Assembly: GCA_902762615.1 (NCBI GenBank)
Contig: CACWOX010000003.1
Location: forward strand, 48,235 to 112,234
Source of the DNA: an uncultured Ruminococcus sp.
Lineage (GTDB): Bacteria > Bacillota > Clostridia > Oscillospirales > Acutalibacteraceae
Direction of reading: 5' to 3'
DNA: 64,000 nucleotides
Under the pieces are notes generated by a model. It searched no databases. It saw only the letters and a program-made list of their open reading frames with translations, and was not told where the DNA came from. Numbering within the stretch: position 1 is the first letter of the stretch; the number at the start of each line of letters is the position of its first letter. The translations under genes and the position numbers were made by a program. This document shows positions 52,563 to 60,474 of this stretch, piece by piece.

Positions 52563-53480
52563 TTATTCTCCTGTTTTGCGTACTTCACATTCCAGCTCCA
52601 CGCCGGTTTCTTCTCTGACTGTACGCTGAATTTTTTCGATCAGTCCCAAAACGTCCTCACAGGTCGCTCCGCCCACATTCACGATGAATCCGGCGTGCTT
52701 GGGGCTGACCTGAGCGCCGCCCACCTGTGCGCCCTTCAAGCCGCACTGCTCGATGAGTCCCCCCGCAAAGTATCCCACAGGGCGCTTGAATACGCTGCCC
52801 GCACTGGGATATTCCAGCGGCTGCTTATCCTTGCGGCGTGCCATGAGTTCGTCCATTTTTGCCCTGATCGCCTGTTTATCTCCCTTTTCGAGTCTCAGAT
52901 TGAGCGCGGTAATGACATATCCGCCGCCCGAATACACACTGTGACGGTAGGCGAAATCCAGTTCATCGCCCTCAAAGCTGCCCCATTCGCCTGTGCTCAG
53001 ATCAACATGCTCGCAGGAGATAACGGCGTCCTTCATCTCACCGCCGTACGCCCCCGCGTCCATGAATGCCGCTCCGCCGCACGAGCCGGGAATTCCCCAA
53101 GCGAATTCCAGACCCGTGAGCGAATTTTCCAGCGCAAAGGCGCACAGTTTGGACAGCTGCGCACCGGAACCGCAATGAATACTCCCGTCGGAATGGAAAC
53201 CGATGTCGCAGAATTCGCCGCTCAGTTTAAGGACGATGCCCCTTATTCCCCTGTCCGAAACCAGCAGATTGGAGCCGTTGCCCAGCACAAAGAGCGGTAT
53301 ATTTTCTTGTCTCGCAAATCTTATCACAAAATCGAGCTGTTCCTTATTGCTGACTGTGACAAACAGGTCTGCCGTACCACCGATCTTGAATGAAGTGTGG
53401 TTTTTCATAGGTTCGTCTGCCCTGACCTCACAGCCAAAGCCTTCAAGCTGATTTTTGAATTGCAGATATTGATTTGCCAT
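52563..53480 (-). CDS. murB: UDP-N-acetylmuramate dehydrogenase (MurB)
   Basis: Reduces UDP-GlcNAc-enolpyruvate to UDP-MurNAc. 305 residues with FAD-binding NHTSFKIGGTADLF, LGNGSNLLVSD, GLEFAWGIPGSCGGAAFMDAGAYGG and the C-terminal YPSAGSVFKRPVGYFAGGLIEQCGLKG with the catalytic Ser. Heads the murB-rapZ-whiA cluster. Confidence 0.96.
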   Translation of the reverse strand: MANQYLQFKNQLEGFGCEVRADEPMKNHTSFKIGGTADLFVTVSNKEQLDFVIRFARQENIPLFVLGNGSNLLVSDRGIRGIVLKLSGEFCDIGFHSDGSIHCGSGAQLSKLCAFALENSLTGLEFAWGIPGSCGGAAFMDAGAYGGEMKDAVISCEHVDLSTGEWGSFEGDELDFAYRHSVYSGGGYVITALNLRLEKGDKQAIRAKMDELMARRKDKQPLEYPSAGSVFKRPVGYFAGGLIEQCGLKGAQVGGAQVSPKHAGFIVNVGGATCEDVLGLIEKIQRTVREETGVELECEVRKTGE

Positions 53481-53552
53481 CAGGTATTCATTCCTCCGGA
53501 TTGTGTAATGATAATTTCAGAATAATGCAATGGTTAGCGCCATGATAAAAAA

Positions 53553-54521
53553 TTATTCCGCGTTGATATAGAGATTGGCAGCGCCGATGATTCCCGCGTC
53601 ATTACCCAGCTTGGCGGTGACAATCTCGGTCTGCTTGGCAAGGTTCTTGCCGAAGCGTTCCTTATTGACATAACTCATAAGAGGCGCGATCAGCGTATCG
53701 CCTTCCTTGCTCACGCCGCCGCCTATGCAGATGATGTCGGGCTGGAAAATGTTGATAACATTGGCAACGCCGCAGGCTATGTACGAGATGTATTTATCCA
53801 CCACCTCTGCGCCTGCCTTGTCGCCCATGCGATAAGCGTCAAACGCCGTTTTGCCGCTGACATTTCTCAGGTCGCCGTCGCAGAGATTCCACATGGCAGA
53901 GGTCTTGTTGTCGAGCATTTTGAGCTGCGTCTGATAGATAAGGGCGGTTGCCGAAGCATATGCCTCCCAGCAGCCGTCTCTGCCGCATGTGCAGTGCTTG
54001 CCGCTTGCGACGATCACCATATGTCCCAGCTCACCGCCGGCGTAATTGGAGCCGCTGTAGATTTTGCCGTCTATGATGATGCCGCCGCCAACACCTGTGC
54101 CGAGAGTGACGCACACCGCGTTCTTGGCTCCTTTGGCTGCGCCCGCAATGGATTCGCCGAACGCCGCCGCGTTTGCGTCGTTCTCAATGAACACCTTGCG
54201 TCCCAGACGTTCTTCGAGCTTTTCGGCTACAGGATAATTCTTCATGCCGAGATTGCCGGAGAATTCAAGCATGCCCGTGCTGGAATTGACCGAACCGGGG
54301 CAGCCCAGACCGATATGATCCACCTCGTCGAAGCTCACGCCGGCATTCTCCACAGCCAGATGACACGCGGTTGCAATGTCGTCCATGATGTCGTCGGCGG
54401 GACGGGGCGGCTGATTGGGGGAATTGGTGGGTACGGCAGCCTTGCCGATGATCGAATTGTTTTCATCCACGACTCCGACCTTGACGCTCATGCCGCCAAG
54501 ATCAATACCAAGATTGTACAT
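53553..54521 (-). CDS. ROK-family glucokinase
   Basis: Phosphorylates glucose with ATP. 322 residues: GIDLGGMSVKVGVVDENN (phosphate 1), GSVNSSTGMLEFSGNLGMKNYPV, ENDANAAAFGE, GTGVGGGIIIDGKIYSG and the zinc motif CTCGRDGCWEAYASATAL. Start 54521 has GAGG. Sits next to hprK; ROK glucokinases take part in sugar-repression circuits in Firmicutes. Confidence 0.92.
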   Translation of the reverse strand: MYNLGIDLGGMSVKVGVVDENNSIIGKAAVPTNSPNQPPRPADDIMDDIATACHLAVENAGVSFDEVDHIGLGCPGSVNSSTGMLEFSGNLGMKNYPVAEKLEERLGRKVFIENDANAAAFGESIAGAAKGAKNAVCVTLGTGVGGGIIIDGKIYSGSNYAGGELGHMVIVASGKHCTCGRDGCWEAYASATALIYQTQLKMLDNKTSAMWNLCDGDLRNVSGKTAFDAYRMGDKAGAEVVDKYISYIACGVANVINIFQPDIICIGGGVSKEGDTLIAPLMSYVNKERFGKNLAKQTEIVTAKLGNDAGIIGAANLYINAE

Positions 54522-54655
54522 AAAAATACACCTCAACAATTTAATAATTTATGTTAACACACAGCGCCCGAGAAACAAAGGCGCTCATGCATTAATATAC
54601 AGAATGAATTGCAATGATTTTTACCTGCGAACGATTGACTTTAAATTAACAAAAA

Positions 54656-55624
54656 TCAGCTGAAGCTGTCCCATTCTTCCTTGACCTCGGGCGTAGTGGG
54701 AACAACGTCCATGCCGAGATTGTGCAGAAGCTCCTGCGCCGCGTTGTAGCCCATCTTTTTCTGACGGTTGTTCATAGCCGCAACCTCGATGATGATGGCG
54801 AGATTTCGACCGGGCTTGACAGGAATGGTGAGCATAGGCAGCTTATTGCCGAGCAGCTCGGTATACTCGTTTTCCATACCCATGCGGTCGTACACCTTGT
54901 CGGGATCCCAATTTTCCAGAGCAATCACAAGATCGATCTTCTCGGTGATTTTTACCGAGCCCATACCGAAAATGCGTCTGGCGTTAATGATGCCTATGCC
55001 GCGAAGCTCGATGAAGTGGCGGATATTGGCGGGAGCCGAGCCGACCAGCGTCTTGTTGGAGACCTTGCGAATTTCAACGGCGTCGTCGGCAATGAGGCGG
55101 TGACCTCTTTTGACCAGCTCAATGGCGGTCTCGCTCTTGCCTACTCCGCTGTCGCCCAGCAGCAGAATGCCTTCGCCGTAGACCTCGACCAGAACGCCGT
55201 GACGGGTCACTCTGGGAGCAAGCTCGACATTGAGCAGCGCAATGAGATCGGACATGAATTGCGACGTCGGTTCAGGGGTGACGAATATGGGCATGTTGTA
55301 CTTCTTTGCCGCGGCAAGCATTTCATCAAACGGCTCGAAGCTGCGGCAGAGAATGAGCGCCGGAGCGCCTTTTGACATCAGATCGTCGAGGCATTTCTCC
55401 CTCTGTTCCGCGGTGAAGCCGCCGAGATAAGCCATTTCGGTATTGCCGCAGACCAGAATTCGTCTGTTGTCATAGAAGTTGAAAAACCCAGTCAGTTCAA
55501 CGCCCAGACGGTTGACTTCGTTGGAAGAGATAAGCACTTCCTCGGGATTTTTTTCGAGATAAACGGTTTCGAGCGAAAATTCCTTGATGATCTTCGCAAG
55601 AGATACAGTGAAAGTGATCGCCAT
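54656..55624 (-). CDS. hprK: HPr kinase/phosphorylase
   Basis: Phosphorylates HPr Ser46 in carbon catabolite repression. 322 residues: N-terminal regulatory domain and C-terminal kinase with Walker A LLGDSGVGKSETAIELVKRGH, IADDAVEI, RGIGIINARRIFGMGSV (family signature) and a C-terminal NRQKKMGYNAAQEL. Start 55624; promoter at 55696-55724. Confidence 0.97.
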   Translation of the reverse strand: MAITFTVSLAKIIKEFSLETVYLEKNPEEVLISSNEVNRLGVELTGFFNFYDNRRILVCGNTEMAYLGGFTAEQREKCLDDLMSKGAPALILCRSFEPFDEMLAAAKKYNMPIFVTPEPTSQFMSDLIALLNVELAPRVTRHGVLVEVYGEGILLLGDSGVGKSETAIELVKRGHRLIADDAVEIRKVSNKTLVGSAPANIRHFIELRGIGIINARRIFGMGSVKITEKIDLVIALENWDPDKVYDRMGMENEYTELLGNKLPMLTIPVKPGRNLAIIIEVAAMNNRQKKMGYNAAQELLHNLGMDVVPTTPEVKEEWDSFS

Positions 55625-55695
55625 TTTATACAACCTTTCCAATATAAATTTATTTCTCGCGCGGAAAATTCATTCTCGCAGCTATAGTTATTGTA

Positions 55696-55724
55696 ATTAT
55701 ATCATACAATTGCATAAAATTGAA
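55696..55724 (-). promoter_or_regulatory. hprK promoter
   Basis: Minus strand -35 TTCAAT (55719-55724), 17 bp, -10 TATAAT (55696-55701). Confidence 0.65.
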
Positions 55725-55792
55725 GTATTTTTTGATAACTTTTTTGTTTTTTTATCAGAATTATTTCGGTATGCATTAAACAAAAACAAACA

Positions 55793-55836
55793 AAAAAGCC
55801 CGAAGACGGCAAATGATGCCTGCCGTCCCGGGTTTT
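55793..55836 (-). terminator. terminator of the PucR-dehydrogenase operon
   Basis: Arms AAGCCCGAAGACGGCA and TGCCGTCCCGGGTT flank a 9 bp loop, with T-rich TTTTTTG after the hairpin on the minus strand. Confidence 0.88.
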
Positions 55837-55844
55837 GAATCAGT

Positions 55845-56813
55845 TTATGCTTTGTGATTAACGGCATTCTGCGGCTTTCCGTCGATAAACGCCCTGAGAT
55901 TCTCCGCGACGGTCTTAAAGAGCCTTTCGCGGGTTTCGACCGGCGCCCATGCCACATGAGGCGTGAACACAATATTCTTTGCGCCGCGAAGCGGGGTGAA
56001 AGAGGTCATCGGTTCTTCGGTCAGCACATCCACCGCAGCCGCGGCGATAGTTCCCTCATTGAGAGCCGCCGCAAGATCGGCTTCATTGATGATGCCGCCG
56101 CGTGAGGTATTCACCAGCAGAGCGGACTGCTTCATCATGGCAAGTGTGCCGCGGTTGATCAGTTCGCGCGTGCCGTCATTTAAAGGGCAGTGTATAGAAA
56201 CAATGTCCGATTCACTCAGCAGCCTGTCAAGCGTCACGCATATAATATCCGGAATGTCTTTAAGCCGTTCGGGGTGACGGTTGTACACCAGCACATTCAT
56301 GCCGAATGCCGAAGCGATTCGTGCCACCTTGCGCCCGATTCCGCCGCAGCCGATCAGACCGATCGTCTTGCCGGATAATTCATGCATCGGTCTGCCGAAC
56401 ACCGACAGGTATTTCTTTTGGGTCCAGCCGCCGGCAGCGCAGTCGGCTGTGTATTCGGAAATCCTGCAGAAATAATTGAGTATCAGCCCGAAGGTGTGCT
56501 GTGCCACCGCGTCGGAGGAATACGACGGCACGTTGCACACCGTAATTCCCAGCTCATCGGCAGCGGCGATATCCACCTGATCGAATCCCGTTCCCATCAG
56601 CCCGACATATTTTAGATTGCGGCAGCTTTCCATCACCCTGCGGGTAATGCGGGTTTTGTTGCATATCACCGCGTCGGAGTCGGCTATCAGCTCCGAAGTG
56701 TCCTCTCCGCCTGTCTTGCCGAAAACGCTCAGCTGACCGAGCGCGGCAATTACGTCCAGTGAAACGTCGCCGTCAACGGCAGCCGTATCCATATCGAGAA
56801 CCGTTATTTTCAC
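55845..56813 (-). CDS. D-2-hydroxyacid dehydrogenase
   Basis: NAD-dependent reduction of a 2-oxoacid (glyoxylate/hydroxypyruvate type likely). 322 residues: Rossmann motif IGLIGCGGIGRKVARIA, catalytic Arg in LVNTSRGGIINEADL, Glu in VLTEEP, His in TPHVAWAP. It is 5 bp downstream of the PucR-type regulator gene and probably controlled by it; the substrate could be D-glycerate or a related acid, by analogy with CdaR systems. Confidence 0.9.
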   Translation of the reverse strand: MKITVLDMDTAAVDGDVSLDVIAALGQLSVFGKTGGEDTSELIADSDAVICNKTRITRRVMESCRNLKYVGLMGTGFDQVDIAAADELGITVCNVPSYSSDAVAQHTFGLILNYFCRISEYTADCAAGGWTQKKYLSVFGRPMHELSGKTIGLIGCGGIGRKVARIASAFGMNVLVYNRHPERLKDIPDIICVTLDRLLSESDIVSIHCPLNDGTRELINRGTLAMMKQSALLVNTSRGGIINEADLAAALNEGTIAAAAVDVLTEEPMTSFTPLRGAKNIVFTPHVAWAPVETRERLFKTVAENLRAFIDGKPQNAVNHKA

Positions 56814-56818
56814 CCAAT

Positions 56819-58051
56819 CTACCTCCTGCCATGTTCCTTTCCGGGTGGCAAATCCTTGCGCAAAGAAGAATAGTCATCCGACAGCTCAGAAAATCCCAGA
56901 ACCAAAAGCAGCTCGGCTTTGGTATTAATGTCAGAAAGGCTGCATTCCATTATGCGCTCTATCTTGCGCAGGGCATAATTGACCGAGTTTCTGTGTACGA
57001 AAAGCTCCTTTGCCGTATTCTGCAAGGAACAATTGTTTCGGAAATACGCCCTCAGCAGCGATATGTAATCCGTGTCGTTCTGCCTGTCATATTCCGCCAG
57101 CTTGTTCAGGGTCTCTTGAACCAAAAAATTAATCGCTTCACGGTCTTTGAGAGAAATCATGAACCTGTTGAGCCGCTGCTCGGAATAGCTGAAAGGACAC
57201 CTGTCCTTTCCCCTGCACATCTGGATGATGGCAGTCTTTGCAGCATAATCAAAGAGAACAGGGAGACTGACGATGCCGTTTGCCCTGTAGCTGACGCCAA
57301 TATAAATGCTGTATCCGTCACCAAGCTCCTGCGGGATTGCGGAAAGTCCCTGCTTTAATACGGCAATCGCGCTGTCTGCATCGGTATCGGCAAATACCAC
57401 CGCCACCTGATAACCCATATCCAGAATCGCCGCCGAAGAATCCTGCATGGTCAGACCGTTCTCGATATGCCTTATCACTGAAGTCATGCCGCTGCATGCG
57501 TCAGAGAATCCGCCCTTGCCGACAAAATGACACACCGCAACGCAGTAGTCGGAATATTCCGCAAAGCCGTATTGTGTGAGTATCCCGCCGTAATACCTGT
57601 ATAGCTCAGGCATTGCGATGATTTCCTGAAGCAGCTTTGACACGCTGATCACCGGCTCATAAAAGCGGATGATTTCCTCATAAACCAGACTGATCAGCGC
57701 CGGAAGGCAATCGGCAGAGCCGACCTCCATCAACGGCATGGAAAGCCTGTCGCTCAACAGACGGAGCTGCTCCAGCTCATAGGCGCTGTATTCGTCCCTG
57801 CTTATGATCAGAGCACATGCGCCATTGACGCTCAGCAGCTCCGCCGCGTCGAGTATACTGCACTTTCTGTGGCGCGTGGTGTGAAAGATGACCACGTCAT
57901 GCTTCTGCACCTTTTCAGCGGATGTACGGTCTTCCACCACTGTCACACGGAGCACCGGAAGCTCTGTAAAATCCTTGCCTGCCGTTATCTCCAGATCATA
58001 TTCAAATGATTCGCTTACCCTGCGAAAAAGCTCTCCAGCTGTCATAGCCAC
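56819..58051 (-). CDS. PucR/CdaR-family transcriptional regulator
   Basis: About 410 residues: N-terminal PucR ligand domain (LPVLRVTVVEDRT), a central GGDEF-like PucR domain and a C-terminal HTH_30 (LLRAYFRNNCSLQNTAKELFVHRNSVNYALRKIERI). GTG 58051 has GGGAG 9 nt upstream; TTG 58057 and ATG 58045 are alternatives. Its promoter carries a dyad repeat, suggesting autoregulation. The co-transcribed gene is a 2-hydroxyacid dehydrogenase. Confidence 0.88.
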   Translation of the reverse strand: MAMTAGELFRRVSESFEYDLEITAGKDFTELPVLRVTVVEDRTSAEKVQKHDVVIFHTTRHRKCSILDAAELLSVNGACALIISRDEYSAYELEQLRLLSDRLSMPLMEVGSADCLPALISLVYEEIIRFYEPVISVSKLLQEIIAMPELYRYYGGILTQYGFAEYSDYCVAVCHFVGKGGFSDACSGMTSVIRHIENGLTMQDSSAAILDMGYQVAVVFADTDADSAIAVLKQGLSAIPQELGDGYSIYIGVSYRANGIVSLPVLFDYAAKTAIIQMCRGKDRCPFSYSEQRLNRFMISLKDREAINFLVQETLNKLAEYDRQNDTDYISLLRAYFRNNCSLQNTAKELFVHRNSVNYALRKIERIMECSLSDINTKAELLLVLGFSELSDDYSSLRKDLPPGKEHGRR

Positions 58052-58072
58052 TGACAATCACTCCCGGTTCAG

Positions 58073-58125
58073 TTCAAGTGAAGTTCACTCACTTGAAATT
58101 ATACCACATTTTTCATGACTGTCAA
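58073..58125 (-). promoter_or_regulatory. PucR operon promoter with candidate operator
   Basis: Minus strand -35 TTGACA (58120-58125), 16 bp, -10 TATAAT (58098-58103): both perfect. The dyad TTCAAGTGA (58073-58081) and TCACTTGAA (58089-58097) abuts the -10 and covers the start site, an ideal repressor position. Confidence 0.82.
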
Positions 58126-58155
58126 GTTTTTTCACTTGTTTTTTTGATGAAAATT

Positions 58156-60069
58156 TCAGCAGTCGATCACCTTCGACTCGACTTTTTCCACTATAAGATC
58201 GACAAATTCCGCGGGAGTCATAGCGCCGATATCGCCGTCCTTGCGGGAGCGGATGGCAACTGTGCCGTTCTCGATGTCCTTGTCGCCGGCGATGACCATA
58301 TAGGGAATTTTCTTGACCTGCGCCTCTCTGATCTTGTAGCCGATCTTCTCGTTGCGGTCGTCGACCTCACAGCGGATTCCCTTTGCCTCGAGCGCCTTCT
58401 TCACCTCATAGATGTAGTCGAGATGTCTGTCGGCAATGGGCAGGAGCTTGACCTGAACCGGAGCAAGCCACGTCGGGAAGGCGCCGGCAAAATGCTCTAT
58501 CAGAATACCGATGAATCTCTCTATGCTGCCGAATACAACGCGGTGAATCATGATAGGACGGTGCTTGTTCCCGTCCGCGCCGACATATTCCAGTTCAAAG
58601 CGTTCGGGAAGCTGGAAGTCAAGCTGGATGGTGCCGCACTGCCATGTTCTGCCGATGCAGTCGGTCAGGTGGAAGTCGAGCTTCGGGCCGTAGAACGCTC
58701 CGTCGCCCTCGTTGACCTTGTAATCATAGCCCAGCTCCGTAATGGACTGACGGAGCGCCTCTGTCGCGACCTCCCAATCCTCCTCACTGCCCATGGAATC
58801 CTCCGGCTTGGTGGAAAGCTCGATGTGATAGGTAAATCCGAACTGCTTGTAAACCTTGTCGATCAGCTTCACAACGCCCTTGATCTCATCCTTGATCTGA
58901 TCCCGCGTCATAAAGATGTGCGCGTCGTCCTGCGTGAAGTTTCTCACGCGCATCAGCCCGTGCAGCGCACCGGACAGTTCATGCCTGTGAACCAGGCCGA
59001 GTTCACCCATTCTCAGCGGCAGGTCACGATAGGAATGCATCTTCATCTTATAAACCAGCATACCGCCGGGACAATTCATCGGCTTGATGGCAAAGTCCTC
59101 ATCGTCAATCACGGTGGTGTACATATTTTCCTTGTAGTGGTACCAGTGGCCGCTGGTTTCCCACAGATGACGGCTCAGCATGATGGGCGTCTGGATTTCT
59201 TCATATCCGGCCGCTCTGTGTATCTCGCGCCAATAATTGATCAGCTCGTTCTTCACAATCATGCCCTTGGGAAGGAAGAACGGGAATCCCGGACCTTCCT
59301 CCATCAGCGTGAAGATTTCAAGCTCCTTGCCGAGCTTTCTGTGGTCGCGCTTCTTGGCTTCCTCCAGCATCGTGAGGTGCTCTTCCAGCTGCGCCGCCTT
59401 GGGGAAGGACACACCGTAAACGCGGCAGAGCATCTTGTTTTTGCTGTCGCCGCGCCAGTATGCGCCCGTGCAGTTGGTGAGCTTGAACGCCTTGACAGGC
59501 GCGACGCTCATGAGGTGAGGTCCTGCGCAGAGGTCGGTGAATTCCGCCTGCTTGTAGAAGGAAATATTCTCGCCCTTGTCAACATGCTCGTTGCAAAGCT
59601 CCACCTTATAAGGCTCCTGCATTTCCTCGAGCAGCTTGACTGCCTCGGCGGGAGCAAGCTCAAAGCGGGAAATCTCTACGCCGCTCTTGACGATCGCCTT
59701 CATTTCCTTCTCGATGGCTTCAAGGTCTTCCGCCGTGAATGGCTTTTCCACGTCGAAATCATAATAGAATCCGCTGTCGATGGAAGGTCCTATTGACAGC
59801 TTCGCCGCGGGGTAAAGGCGCTTGACCGCCTGCGCCAAAATATGCGATGTGGTGTGCCAGAATGCCTTTTTGCCGTCGATATCGTCAAATGTGAGTATCT
59901 CCACCTCACAGTCATCATGCAAAACGGTGCGCAGATCGCACACATTTCCGTTCACCTTTGCGGCACATGCGGACTTGTAAAGACCCACGCCAATGGATTT
60001 TGCAACGTCTGCGACCGATACTCCGGCTTCATATTCCCTGACGTTGCCTTTCAACGTTACCTTGATCAT
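58156..60069 (-). CDS. thrS: threonine--tRNA ligase
   Basis: Charges tRNA-Thr. 637 residues: N-terminal TGS domain (MIKVTLKGNVREYEAGVSVA ... CEVEILTFDD), SAD domain with HTTSHILAQAVKRLYP zinc/editing motif, catalytic class-II core (MNCPGGMLVYKMKMHSYRDLP, HRHELSGALHGLMRVRNFTQDDAHIFM, VVFGSIERFIGILIEHFAG) and anticodon-binding domain. Start 60069 has GGAGG; longer readings run into the T-box leader. Transcription is controlled by a T-box. Confidence 0.97.
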   Translation of the reverse strand: MIKVTLKGNVREYEAGVSVADVAKSIGVGLYKSACAAKVNGNVCDLRTVLHDDCEVEILTFDDIDGKKAFWHTTSHILAQAVKRLYPAAKLSIGPSIDSGFYYDFDVEKPFTAEDLEAIEKEMKAIVKSGVEISRFELAPAEAVKLLEEMQEPYKVELCNEHVDKGENISFYKQAEFTDLCAGPHLMSVAPVKAFKLTNCTGAYWRGDSKNKMLCRVYGVSFPKAAQLEEHLTMLEEAKKRDHRKLGKELEIFTLMEEGPGFPFFLPKGMIVKNELINYWREIHRAAGYEEIQTPIMLSRHLWETSGHWYHYKENMYTTVIDDEDFAIKPMNCPGGMLVYKMKMHSYRDLPLRMGELGLVHRHELSGALHGLMRVRNFTQDDAHIFMTRDQIKDEIKGVVKLIDKVYKQFGFTYHIELSTKPEDSMGSEEDWEVATEALRQSITELGYDYKVNEGDGAFYGPKLDFHLTDCIGRTWQCGTIQLDFQLPERFELEYVGADGNKHRPIMIHRVVFGSIERFIGILIEHFAGAFPTWLAPVQVKLLPIADRHLDYIYEVKKALEAKGIRCEVDDRNEKIGYKIREAQVKKIPYMVIAGDKDIENGTVAIRSRKDGDIGAMTPAEFVDLIVEKVESKVIDC

Positions 60070-60112
60070 AATAATACCTCCAAAAAATAAATTTTTTATA
60101 CATCGGAAAATG

Positions 60113-60420
60113 AAAAAGCTCACCCCGAACGCACCTTGAAGTACATTCGGGGTGAGGCAAAAATCAAAGGATAAGCCCCACGGTTCCACCCGTGTTGAAG
60201 CGAATACTTTTTCGCTCCCGCTCAAAGACCTTTAACGCAGCCATGCGCCGAGACTTGCACAGCACAGAAAATATGCCGCTTTTGCGCCTCGGACTCGGGA
60301 GCGGTTTATGCCTTAAAACTCCGTCTGCCCTTTCAGCTTACGGGCAGATCTCTGTGACATGGAGCAATGAGGTTTGTTCTCCCTCAACGTTTTATCAATT
60401 ATTCCGATGTGATCTTGTTT
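60113..60420 (-). ncRNA. T-box leader (tRNA-Thr sensing) upstream of thrS
   Basis: The T-box core GGGTGGAACCG lies at about 60181-60192 (minus strand) before a terminator with arms CTCACCCCGAA (60119-60129) and TTCGGGGTGAG (60146-60156) and T run. The preceding ~200 nt hold several stems. A candidate threonine specifier ACC lies at 60303-60305 in a stem-I-like loop, but this is uncertain. Uncharged tRNA-Thr would stabilise the antiterminator and permit thrS transcription. Confidence 0.92.
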
Positions 60421-60425
60421 ACACT

Positions 60426-60454
60426 ATCATAACTCAAAGAATCAGATTTGTCAA
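60426..60454 (-). promoter_or_regulatory. thrS promoter
   Basis: Minus strand -35 TTGACA (60449-60454), 17 bp, -10 TATGAT (60426-60431), directly before the T-box RNA. Confidence 0.8.
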
Positions 60455-60474
60455 CAGCTTTTTTGAAAAAATAA

